Positions 25,631-33,326 of a DNA stretch of 64,000 bases are shown here, one piece after another. Every line of letters begins with the position of its first letter. The first letter of the stretch is position 1. The position numbers and the translations under genes were made by a program. Under the pieces are notes generated by a model. It saw only the letters and a list, made by a program, of their open reading frames with translations, searched no databases and was not told the DNA's origin. Source of the stretch: Bacillus cereus group sp. RP43 (lineage in GTDB: Bacteria; Bacillota; Bacilli; Bacillales; Bacillaceae_G); contig NZ_JARVHQ010000001.1 of NCBI RefSeq assembly GCF_040459645.1, forward strand, positions 2,046,001-2,110,000. Reading direction: 5' to 3'.

Positions 25631-25668
25631 TATTTTTTGAAATGTTTCATACCTATTATTCATAATAG

Positions 25669-25820
25669 GTGTACCCTCCATGCCAATCAACCTAGGTTTT
25701 TAATATATCCTCAAAACGAAAATTTTATATCGCTACAGTTATTTATGAGAATTCAGCTCGTTTTTTTCGTTTTTGGGAAGAGCATATTTCTTAAGTTGAT
25801 GGGTATTTGGCGATACCCCT
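25669..25820. repeat. palindromic dispersed repeat, full copy A
   Basis: The left end GTACCCTCCATGCCAATCAA and the right end TTAAGTTGATGGGTATTTGG are imperfect inverted repeats around a core containing AACGAAAATTTTATAT and GCTCGTTTTTTTCG. Similar elements occur at 47043 and 55611, with half copies elsewhere. No ORF is supported inside. MITE-like; probably one of the B. cereus group bcr families. Confidence 0.75.
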
Positions 25821-26079
25821 ATAAAATCTATGACCTAAATATAAGCTCATTGGAGCTTCTTTTTATTTTGGACGGATGTTTCCTAACGGTTGTTGTGGGC
25901 TAATATAGTTTAGTATATATATATTTTTTTTTAATAAAATTCATTATAAAATGGTTTTTTTTATTGAATACCCTTTTAAAAGCGAACATTCTTTGAGTGT
26001 TAAAGGGTAATGTTCATATTTTTATTGCGTATTCACTAATAGTTTGTTATATTACCAATATAATAATTTTAAATATCAT

Positions 26080-26151
26080 CACTCGTATATACTCGGTAAT
26101 ATGGTCCGAGCGTTTCTACCTAGTTCCCAATGAAAGAACTGGACTACGGGT
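26080..26151 (+). ncRNA. purine (guanine-class) riboswitch aptamer
   Basis: P1 is ACTCGTA (26081-26087) with TACGGGT (26145-26151); P2 CTCGG/CCGAG encloses TAATATGGT; the GTTTCTACC joining segment is canonical; P3 is AGTTC/GAACT. The specificity base in J3/1 (GACTA, C26144) is C, as in guanine rather than adenine sensors. GACTACGG (26142-26149) can also pair with CCGTAGTT (26238-26245), which overlaps the terminator arm, giving a classical OFF switch. Confidence 0.92.
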
Positions 26152-26240
26152 TAAAGTATTCGGTCGTTCTGTGTAATGAGCGCTACCGATCTATAATTTA
26201 GCATTCTCCTTACCTTTTGCTGAATTCACTTTGACTACCG

Positions 26241-26290
26241 TAGTTCTAGAAAGTAGAGATTCTTCTACAATTTCTAGAACTTTTTTCTTT
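26241..26290 (+). terminator. riboswitch expression-platform terminator
   Basis: GTTCTAGAAA (26243-26252) pairs with TTTCTAGAAC (26271-26280), with an inner GTAGA/TCTAC stem, followed by T6. Its 5' arm competes with the aptamer P1 strand. Confidence 0.88.
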
Positions 26291-26342
26291 GGACCAAAAC
26301 CTCGAGTATATAAAACAACAAGAGAAAGAGGAGAGATTATTT

Positions 26343-27224
26343 ATGAAGAACAATATGTTGAAAAAATGTGCGGCTCTAGCAACTACTATTACATTGTCAT
26401 TCTCAATACTTGCGGGGTGTAATGCGAGTCCAAAACAAGCTGTTGAGGCAAAAAGCGATCAAAAACCTATCTTAATTCAAGGTCCAATGCCGATAGAAGC
26501 TGAAAAATTTGCAAAAAGGTTAAAAAATGTGAAAGAAGAAAAGTCTGGAACTTTCGTATTTTATAAAGGAACTGTCGATAATTATCCTGTAATCGTAGCG
26601 AAAACAGGTAAAGGAATGGAAAATACAGCAGCCGCTACAGCAGTGGCTATTGAAAAATATAAGCCTATAGCGATTATTAACCAAGGAACTTCAGGTGGAC
26701 ACGATCCAAACTTAAACGTATTTGATATTGTTTTAGGAAAAAAAGTGGCAAACATAGGTTCATTAAAAACAACAAATATGGATGAGAACCAAGGAATTGA
26801 GCCGACAAAATGGATATCTATGGACTTAATGGCCTCTGAAGGGAGTGCGGGAGAAGATCCAAATGCTGAGAAAGTCCGATACTACGAGGGAGATAAGGAT
26901 TTACTTGCAGCGGCGAATGCGGTAAAAGATAAATACACAAAAGGTAAAGTGGTGGAAGGTACGATTGGTTCAGCAGACGTTTGGAATAATGAAGTTGATA
27001 GAATTAAGTGGTTCCATACAAAATACGGTACGTCTGTAGAAGAAATGGAAGGTGCTGCAGCAGCACAAATCGCAAAAGCTTATGACGTACCATTCTTAGG
27101 GATTCGAGTATTATCTAACAATAAAACAAACGGCGGAAAATACAACCCAAATACAGCAGCGGCCAATCAAGAATATGTATATGAAGTAGTTAAAAAGTAT
27201 ATAGATTCGATGCCAAATAAATAA
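26343..27224 (+). CDS. lipoprotein nucleosidase of the MTAN/PNP superfamily
   Basis: This 293-residue protein has a lipoprotein signal (lipobox LAGC), so it acts outside the membrane. The rest is a nucleoside phosphorylase/nucleosidase domain: TGKGMENTAAATAVAIEKYK, IINQGTSGGHDP and EEMEGAAAAQIAKAYDVPFL are the family blocks, including the ribose-binding Met-Glu pair. Where MTA/SAH nucleosidases have catalytic Asp in the (A/V)xSD motif, this protein has RVLSNNKTN, i.e. Asn. Asn at this place is used by 6-oxopurine-specific PNPs, agreeing with control by a guanine riboswitch. Probably frees purine bases for uptake. GAGAGGAGAG precedes ATG 26343. Confidence 0.88.
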   Translation: MKNNMLKKCAALATTITLSFSILAGCNASPKQAVEAKSDQKPILIQGPMPIEAEKFAKRLKNVKEEKSGTFVFYKGTVDNYPVIVAKTGKGMENTAAATAVAIEKYKPIAIINQGTSGGHDPNLNVFDIVLGKKVANIGSLKTTNMDENQGIEPTKWISMDLMASEGSAGEDPNAEKVRYYEGDKDLLAAANAVKDKYTKGKVVEGTIGSADVWNNEVDRIKWFHTKYGTSVEEMEGAAAAQIAKAYDVPFLGIRVLSNNKTNGGKYNPNTAAANQEYVYEVVKKYIDSMPNK

Positions 27225-27320
27225 GTAAATAAAGGTAGTTCTATTCTCAACATAAACATTAAGTAACTACAAAATTTTTCGAGACAGATAGATCTATATT
27301 AGGATTAGTAGTTGGAAAAG

Positions 27321-27367
27321 AAAAGCTTGTTTCTTATTTGAAAAAGATAAGAAACAAGCTTTTTTAT
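27321..27367 (+). terminator. intrinsic terminator
   Basis: AAGCTTGTTTCTTAT pairs with ATAAGAAACAAGCTT, then TTTTTAT. Between here and 27628 is a leader with an aborted ORF (27555, MKKKLCT then stop) that may be the scrap of a signal peptide; nothing else is seen. Confidence 0.9.
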
Positions 27368-27628
27368 GTAATTTTTTTTATGAACTATTCAATAAATATG
27401 TATAATTGCATAAAAAAATTGAAGTTTATAAGTTATCATTAAACTACTTTTTACTGTAAGAGAATATTTTAATAGTCTTTACTAGAGAAGAATATTCTTT
27501 GTGAAAATAAAAATTGTTTATGTAATTGAAGAAACTGAAATTTAGGAGAACAGTATGAAAAAGAAACTATGTACATAGGCTTTTTTGATTAATGAATTCA
27601 AATTATATTTTAAAGGGGAAATGGGTAT

Positions 27629-28477
27629 ATGAAGTTCCGAAACACAAAACTTGCTATGGTTACACTATCTTCATTTTTTATTTTAGGTTCTGCATCTCTA
27701 TCATTCACAGATATCATACATGGTGAAGTAGTTTCTGCATCTCCACAAGTAGATACGTTTTCAGCACAAGAGATTACTGTAAAAAACTATGACGATACAT
27801 ATTATAATAACGCTATAGGAAAAACGGGTTTAGAATTAAAGAAGGAACTTCATAATGTTATTGATAATCATACAAAGATATCATACAGTGCGGTTTGGGA
27901 AGCGCTAAGAGATACTGATGAAGATCCAAATAATAAAAATAATGTGTTGCTCTTATATACTGGGCGTTCGCAAGGGAAATTTACGAATGGTTCAGGAGTT
28001 GATAACTGGAACCGAGAGCATGTTTGGGCAAAATCTCACGGTGATTTTGGAACGGCTGCAGGACCTGGAACAGATCTACATCATTTAAGAGCGACGGATG
28101 TATCTGTAAATAGTTCACGTGGAAATCTGGATTTTGATAATGGTGGTATGAATCATTCGGAAGCGACAGAATGTAAATATGATAGTGATTCTTGGGAACC
28201 TCGTGATAGTGTAAAAGGGGATATCGCTAGAATGCTGTTTTACATGGCTGTTCGTTACGAAGGAGACAACGGTGAAATAGATTTAGAACTAAATGAAAAG
28301 GTGAATAACAACAAAGATCCATACATGGGGAAACTATCTGTTTTATTAAAATGGAATGAACAAGACCCTGTCGATGATTTAGAGCGAAAGCGTAATGAAG
28401 TGATTTTTACAAAATATCAACATAATCGCAATCCTTTTATTGATCATCCTGAATGGGTAAATAAAATTTGGGACTAA
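27629..28477 (+). CDS. bsn: secreted ribonuclease/endonuclease I family (Bsn-like)
   Basis: This 282-residue precursor has a signal peptide (residues 1-37, ending VSASPQ). The endonuclease I domain follows with NREHVWAKSHGDF (metal and catalytic His), GTDLHHLRATDVSVNSSRGN, and the Cys in EATECKYDSDSWEPRDSVKGD. This order matches B. subtilis Bsn (YurI), an extracellular, Mg-dependent non-specific ribonuclease. It would scavenge nucleotides outside the cell, fitting the neighbouring exported nucleosidase. AAAGGGG lies 11 bases before ATG 27629. Confidence 0.9.
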   Translation: MKFRNTKLAMVTLSSFFILGSASLSFTDIIHGEVVSASPQVDTFSAQEITVKNYDDTYYNNAIGKTGLELKKELHNVIDNHTKISYSAVWEALRDTDEDPNNKNNVLLLYTGRSQGKFTNGSGVDNWNREHVWAKSHGDFGTAAGPGTDLHHLRATDVSVNSSRGNLDFDNGGMNHSEATECKYDSDSWEPRDSVKGDIARMLFYMAVRYEGDNGEIDLELNEKVNNNKDPYMGKLSVLLKWNEQDPVDDLERKRNEVIFTKYQHNRNPFIDHPEWVNKIWD

Positions 28478-28513
28478 GATTTTTAAAGAATTTTTAGTGA
28501 CATTATACTTTGA

Positions 28514-28548
28514 CAGAAGGGATTGATCATTATGATCAATCCCTTCTT
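28514..28548 (+). terminator. probable terminator
   Basis: AGAAGGGATTGATCA pairs with TGATCAATCCCTTCT; only a short T-rich tail follows. Confidence 0.65.
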
Positions 28549-28753
28549 ATATCTATGCTAGAATAAATGGTTTTCATAGGAGTGGAATAGATTATAATAA
28601 AGCTTTTTACTTAAAGCAATAGTTTCAAGTGGTAAGCTTTATTTTCCTTCATTTGTATATGACTTTCACCGCACATACAAATTATTGCAACATTAGACAG
28701 GGAAACGAAAAAAATCCAAGAATATGTAATATAAAAAGAAAAGAGGGAAAGAG

Positions 28754-29239
28754 ATGTGGAAAACTACGGATCTATGTGATGAATTTGAAAAGGAATTACA
28801 AATATGTCGCCAGTCTTTTCAATCTTATGGAAAGAAAGAACAATTCTATGGGAAAATCGCAACGGTAAAAGTGAAGGATGATAATGTACTAGTAAAAGAG
28901 GGATTACAAACACTGCCGGAAGGTACAGTATTAGTTGTTGATGGCGGAGCTTCTAAAAATTGTGCGTTACTCGGTGATAATTTGGCAGCTATTGCAGAAG
29001 AAAGAAACTTAGCAGGGATTATTGTAAATGGGTATGTTCGTGATGCTAGTGAATTAAAAAATATTAATATTGGTATTGTAGCGTTAGGGACAATGCCAAA
29101 TAGAAGTGTAAAAGAAGGAAAAGGAGAAAGAAATATTCCGGTGCAATTTGGTGAAGTTAAATGGAAGCCGAATGAATATGTTTATGTAGATGAAGATGGG
29201 ATTATTGTTAGTGATAAAAGCTTATATAGTGAGGGATGA
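28754..29239 (+). CDS. RraA-like protein (putative HMG/oxaloacetate aldolase)
   Basis: This 161-residue protein of the RraA/4-hydroxy-4-methyl-2-oxoglutarate aldolase family begins [35 protein letters not shown] and [15 protein letters not shown] carry the Gly-rich and Arg-Asp metal/substrate motif. In E. coli RraA restrains RNase E, but Bacillus has no RNase E, so a divalent-metal aldolase or decarboxylase activity is more likely; this is inferred. GAGGGAAAGAG precedes ATG 28754. No partner genes. Confidence 0.85.
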   Translation: MWKTTDLCDEFEKELQICRQSFQSYGKKEQFYGKIATVKVKDDNVLVKEGLQTLPEGTVLVVDGGASKNCALLGDNLAAIAEERNLAGIIVNGYVRDASELKNINIGIVALGTMPNRSVKEGKGERNIPVQFGEVKWKPNEYVYVDEDGIIVSDKSLYSEG

Positions 29240-29373
29240 CTTCTATTAATGGAAGCTTATTAAACTATTATTCTTAGAAAATAAATCTGATAAAGCATGG
29301 ACAAAATTCTTTGTCAATAGTAAAATAATACAGAAAATCAAAATTTGCAGAATGTATAGGTTTATCGTTTTAC

Positions 29374-29531
29374 GATAAAGTGAAACTTTAATCAGTGGGG
29401 ATTTTGTTCATCCCCACTCATTATTAGCCTTCACCAATCGGGCATTTACGGGCAGCCCGACCCCGACCTAACTTCTTTGCTTTCGCTGAATTTGAGGTGG
29501 GGGTCTTACTGCTCGGCGAATAGCGGGATAA
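29374..29531 (+). repeat. bcr1 repeat, full-length copy
   Basis: About 155 bp from GATAAAGTGAAACTTTAATC through GGGGATTTTGTTCATCCCC, CACCAATCGGGCATTTACGG and CGAATTTGAGG-like (here TGAATTTGAGGTGGG) to ATAGCGGGATAA. It matches the opposite-strand copy at 40702-40858 along its length. bcr1 is a known B. cereus group element. Confidence 0.88.
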
Positions 29532-29746
29532 CTTGAAAAGGGAGTAAATTTTGCCTAGAAAAGTGAATGTTATCACAATGGTGCGTTCATAATCGAAATT
29601 ATTTTTCCTATACAAATATAGCCGCGAATAATGCGGGTAGGAGGTGTTGTGCATTTTGTTCGACACTTACAAAAAGAGAGTGTCAATCACACGCCCTTAA
29701 AGGGTCTTTTTTTGTGTAAATGTTAGTAAAGGGAGGGAATTTTGGA
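29532..29746 (+). promoter_or_regulatory. structured leader of the surface-protein gene
   Basis: CCGC-GAATAAT-GCGG near 29622, GACACT...AGTGTC (29661-29683) and a weak GCCCT-TAA-AGGGT stem followed by T7 (29692-29713) lie directly before the gene. This could be an attenuator. It lacks the conserved core of a cobalamin riboswitch, and I could not match it to another class. Confidence 0.4.
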
Positions 29747-31474
29747 ATGGCAATGTTAAAGAAATGGCTGCTTACATCATTAATGGCAGTGGCACTTGTA
29801 TTTGTTTCTTTTGCGAATACAGTACATATTACGTTTGCTGAAGGAAAGACAGCGAAACTTGCAATTATTGGTGAATCACAAAAAGGAATTATGTTATGTC
29901 CGAAAGAAGTTTCCATTGAAGATGGAGAAACAGCTTTTAGTTTGCTACAAAAAGTTATGGGTGACAAAGTAGCATCTGAAAGTATGTCATTTGGAACGTA
30001 TATAAAGGGCATCGATGGATTAATGGCCGGAGCAACGAGCGGTTGGTTGTATGATGTAAATGACAAATCTGCAGAAGTTGGGGCGGATAGTTATAAATTA
30101 GAGTCTGGGGATGTTGTTGCATTTCGTTACGTCGCAGACTGGAGCAATATGAGTCAAGAAACGTTGCAACAAACGTTGGATAAATTTGGCACTTGTAAAA
30201 CTGTAGAAGAGCCAAAGACAGAGGAACCGAAAACAGAAAAACCAGATGGTAAAACAGAGGAACCAAAACCAGAAGAACCAGATGGTAAAACAGAAGAACC
30301 AAAACTAGAAGATAAAACAACAGAACAACCAAAGCAAGAGAAAGTCGAAATTTCAGCTACACAATTAAACGAAGCGATTTCTAAAACGTCAGAAAAGATG
30401 TTACAAGATGGAATTGGTAGTGATTGGGTTGCGATTGGACTTGCTCGTTCAGGTGTAAATGTTCCACTTGAAACGAAAATAAACTATGTTCAGCCAGTAG
30501 CTGAAAAGGTTAAGAAGCGTTTAAATCGTTTTTCAGCAACAGATTTAGCTAGAACGATTATTATGATGAATGCAATGAATGTAGATCCTACAAAGGTAGA
30601 GGGACAAAATTTAGTACAAAATTTATTTGAATCAGATAAAGTGAATTCTGTTACAGGATACGCATTTACATTACTTGCATTAGATACAAAGAAATATGAG
30701 GTTCCGGCCGAAGCGAAATGGAATCGAGCTAATTTAGTACAAGCACTTTTAAACTCGCAGCATACAGACGGTGGCTGGACGTATGATAGTTCAAGTAGTA
30801 AAGAAAGTGCTAGTAGCGTTGATGTAACAAGTATGGTATTAGCAGCATTAGCTCCTTATCAAGATCAAGCAGATGTAAAGCCATCTATCCAAAAAGCTGT
30901 TGATTATTTATACAAGCAGCAGCTAGGTAATGGTGGTTTTGCCGCTGATGGACAAGAGAATTCTAATAGTACTGCACAAGCGATTATTGGACTATCGCTA
31001 GTTAAAGATGTAGATCACGATCGTCTTAATAAAGCGGTACAAAATTTAATGTCATACCAGCTTCCAAATGGTGAGTTCAAATGGTTACCGAGTGATCAAA
31101 AAGGTAGCGGAATGGCTACAGAGCAAGCATTTTTAGCGTTACTTCAGTTTAAAGATTTTGGGAAATCGATTTATGATTGGTCAAATGTAGTAGAGAATGA
31201 AATCGATACGAAACCAATTGTAGAGCCAGAGACAACTGTAGAAGAAAAAGAAGTTGTAGAACAGCCAAAACAACAAGAAGAGTTACAAAAACAACCAAAA
31301 GATGAAAATCTAAAAGTTGTTGTAGATAACGAACGAGTTAATAAAGAAACAAACAAGAATAAGAATCAATTACCACAAACAGGAGCATCTTCTCATAGTG
31401 CAGCAACAGAAGTAGGTATGGGTGTATTATGTATTGCTTCTGCATATGTATTATGGAGACGTAAAGCAGCTTAA
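29747..31474 (+). CDS. LPXTG-anchored protein with DUF4430 and terpene-cyclase-like barrel (transcobalamin-like)
   Basis: This 575-residue protein has a signal peptide (to about residue 32, TFAEG), a DUF4430 domain (residues 35-135; GTYIKGIDGL, SGWLYDVNDK, LESGDVVAFRYV), a repetitive EEPKPEEPDGKTEEP linker, an alpha/alpha-barrel domain of prenyltransferase/squalene-oxidase type (residues about 205-480; NSQHTDGGWTYD, QQLGNGGFAADGQENS, YQLPNGEFKW), a second linker, and an LPQTG sortase signal with hydrophobic tail. Human transcobalamin and intrinsic factor combine the same two folds to bind B12, so cobalamin capture at the wall is inferred. An ECF transporter follows. ATG 29747 follows GGGAGGG. 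Confidence 0.85.
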   Translation: MAMLKKWLLTSLMAVALVFVSFANTVHITFAEGKTAKLAIIGESQKGIMLCPKEVSIEDGETAFSLLQKVMGDKVASESMSFGTYIKGIDGLMAGATSGWLYDVNDKSAEVGADSYKLESGDVVAFRYVADWSNMSQETLQQTLDKFGTCKTVEEPKTEEPKTEKPDGKTEEPKPEEPDGKTEEPKLEDKTTEQPKQEKVEISATQLNEAISKTSEKMLQDGIGSDWVAIGLARSGVNVPLETKINYVQPVAEKVKKRLNRFSATDLARTIIMMNAMNVDPTKVEGQNLVQNLFESDKVNSVTGYAFTLLALDTKKYEVPAEAKWNRANLVQALLNSQHTDGGWTYDSSSSKESASSVDVTSMVLAALAPYQDQADVKPSIQKAVDYLYKQQLGNGGFAADGQENSNSTAQAIIGLSLVKDVDHDRLNKAVQNLMSYQLPNGEFKWLPSDQKGSGMATEQAFLALLQFKDFGKSIYDWSNVVENEIDTKPIVEPETTVEEKEVVEQPKQQEELQKQPKDENLKVVVDNERVNKETNKNKNQLPQTGASSHSAATEVGMGVLCIASAYVLWRRKAA

Positions 31475-31475
31475 C

Positions 31476-31510
31476 AAAAATTAGGAGCAATCATTTGCTC
31501 CTAATTTTAT
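31476..31510 (+). terminator. intrinsic terminator inside the uptake locus
   Basis: AAAATTAGGAGCAA, TCAT loop, TTGCTCCTAATTTTATT. It separates the wall protein from the lipoprotein/ECF genes. Confidence 0.88.
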
Positions 31511-31526
31511 TATAAAAGTGAGAGCC

Positions 31527-31578
31527 AATAATGAGTGGGGATGAACAAAATCTCCACTCATTAAAGTTTCACTTTAAT
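31527..31578 (-). repeat. bcr1 repeat, partial copy
   Basis: AATAATGAGTGGGGATGAAC through CACTCATTAAAGTTTCACTT is the reverse complement of the left third of bcr1 at 29374. The two copies flank the LPXTG gene in inverted orientation. Confidence 0.8.
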
Positions 31579-31596
31579 ATGAAAGGTGAGGACAGC

Positions 31597-32424
31597 ATGA
31601 GTAAGATGAAATGGTTCATTTCTTTAATTCTTTCATTGGGATTATTAGCCGGATGTGAAGAAACGGCTGTAAAGCCTGAGAAGAAGGCAGAACCGAAGCA
31701 AGAAGAGCAAAAAGAAGTAGCGAAACAGGAAGAACAAAAAGATATACCGAAACAGGAAGAGAAACAAGCTGAACCGGAGCAGAAACCACAAGAAGAGCAG
31801 AAAGATAAACAAGAACAAAAAGTAGAAGAGAAACAAAAAGAAGAAAAAGCGCAGGCACAACCGGAAGTAAAAAAAGAAGAGCAACCAAAGGAACAGCCTG
31901 CTGCAAATAAACAACCAGAACAACAAAAAGTACAAGAAGAGAAACCTCAGCAACCGAAAGCACCAGAAGTAAAAGAAGAAGCAAAGGTTGTTAATCAGCC
32001 GAAAGAAACACCAAAGCAGGAGCAAAAGGAAGATCCGAATAAAGAGGAGAAAACGGTACCGACTCCGGCAGTAACAACTCCTGAACCACCAAAACCAGAT
32101 CCAGTACCAGTACCGAAACCGCAACCGAAACAAGTTACTATCTCCGTAAAAGGAAATGAAGGATACTTATTAGGTGCGAAAAAGGTTGATGTACAAGAAG
32201 GCGACACTGTTTATAGTGTGCTAACGGGCACAGGATTAGAGATTGATGCAATGGGCTCTAAAGGTGATATTTATGTAAAAGGTATTAATAATTTATATGA
32301 AAAAGATGTTACTGCTACTAGTGGATGGAAATATCGTGTGAACGGTGCTTTTCCAAACTATAGTGCTGGTGTAGTAAAAGTAAAACCAGGAGATACAATC
32401 GAGTGGGTGTTTGTATTAAAATAG
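31597..32424 (+). CDS. lipoprotein with DUF4430 domain
   Basis: This 275-residue lipoprotein has lipobox LLAGC (Cys19-20 region), a long Lys/Glu/Gln/Pro-rich linker (residues about 25-185) and a C-terminal DUF4430 domain (TISVKGNEGYLLGAKKVDV, GDIYVKGINNLYEKD, TSGWKYRVNGAFPNYSAG, VKPGDTIEWVFVLK). It shares the DUF4430 fold with the upstream wall protein and probably passes the same ligand to the ECF transporter. ATG 31597 follows GGTGAGG; a longer frame runs back into the bcr1 copy and is not used. Low-complexity DNA here creates long false ORFs on the opposite strand. Confidence 0.85.
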   Translation: MSKMKWFISLILSLGLLAGCEETAVKPEKKAEPKQEEQKEVAKQEEQKDIPKQEEKQAEPEQKPQEEQKDKQEQKVEEKQKEEKAQAQPEVKKEEQPKEQPAANKQPEQQKVQEEKPQQPKAPEVKEEAKVVNQPKETPKQEQKEDPNKEEKTVPTPAVTTPEPPKPDPVPVPKPQPKQVTISVKGNEGYLLGAKKVDVQEGDTVYSVLTGTGLEIDAMGSKGDIYVKGINNLYEKDVTATSGWKYRVNGAFPNYSAGVVKVKPGDTIEWVFVLK

Positions 32425-32447
32425 GAAAGGATCTTCGGTAAAGGACT

Positions 32448-33326
32448 ATGAAAATAAGCTTTTCTTCTTTACATCCTTTTGTGAATTTTTTCTATTATAT
32501 TGGGGTGATGATACTATGTATGATGTGTCTTCATCCTCTTTTTTTAATTGGAGCGATTGTACTAATAGTAATCTTAAATATAGTACAAGGGAATGGCGAG
32601 AAAATAAGAAAGATGCTGCCTAGTACTTTTATATTCTTTTTGATGGTAATTTTATTCAATTCTTTGTTAACGCATAGAGGAGCGACTACTTTATTTTATT
32701 TAGGAGATAGCCGGATTAAGCTTGAGGCTTGTATGTATGGACTTGTAATGGGTTTATTATTAGTTGCGATTATGTTTACGTTTGCTTCTTATAACGATAT
32801 TATTTCGAGTCATAAATTTTTATATTTATTTTCAAGGATTTCACCGAAAGTAGCATTGTTAACGATGATTACAGTGAGGTTTGTTCCTTTGTTTATTAGG
32901 CGGTTAAAGAAAATTACACTCGTCCAAAAAACGAAAGGTGTACAATTAGATTCAGGTTCACTCATTGAGCGTATAAGAAATGGAATGCAATTACTGCAAG
33001 TGTTATTAGTTTGTTCGTTAGAAGATGCACTACAAACAGCAGATTCTATGCAAGCTCGTGGGTTTGGTGTAACGAAGCGTACGACTTATATTCGGTATAG
33101 AATGGAAAGACGCGATTGGTACACGCTAAGTTATTTAAGTATTCTATTTATAGCCTCATTCATATTTAGTTATTACGGCGGAGGGAAATTGATCATCTAT
33201 CCGAAAGTGGAATCAATACTATTCCAGCAACACGATGGAATTATGTTTTTCCTATTTATGATGTTTGTTAGTTTACCAATTATGATGGAAGGAAGGGAGT
33301 GGATATGGTGGCGCATGCAGAAATAA
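32448..33326 (+). CDS. ecfT: ECF transporter transmembrane component T
   Basis: This 292-residue, CbiQ-type membrane protein has about five to six hydrophobic segments and the coupling-helix signature Ala-Arg-Gly (MQARGFGVTKRTTY near residue 205), plus RFVPLFIRRLKKITLVQKTK in the cytosolic helices. EcfT couples the S component to the ATPases. It overlaps the ATPase gene by 22 bases, and the lipoprotein ends 23 bases upstream, so this is one operon. Confidence 0.92.
   Translation: MKISFSSLHPFVNFFYYIGVMILCMMCLHPLFLIGAIVLIVILNIVQGNGEKIRKMLPSTFIFFLMVILFNSLLTHRGATTLFYLGDSRIKLEACMYGLVMGLLLVAIMFTFASYNDIISSHKFLYLFSRISPKVALLTMITVRFVPLFIRRLKKITLVQKTKGVQLDSGSLIERIRNGMQLLQVLLVCSLEDALQTADSMQARGFGVTKRTTYIRYRMERRDWYTLSYLSILFIASFIFSYYGGGKLIIYPKVESILFQQHDGIMFFLFMMFVSLPIMMEGREWIWWRMQK

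Noticed and set aside
29424..29666. 80-codon minus-strand ORF; also 40622-40849 plus strand
   Set aside because: Both are frames through bcr1 repeats rather than genes.
29532..29746. Cobalamin riboswitch upstream of the transcobalamin-like gene
   Set aside because: Expected from function, but the B12-box and conserved core motifs are absent.
31645..32133. 162-codon minus-strand ORF opposite the lipoprotein
   Set aside because: It is a shadow of the Lys/Glu/Gln-rich linker, giving only Phe/Leu-rich sequence, with no ribosome site.
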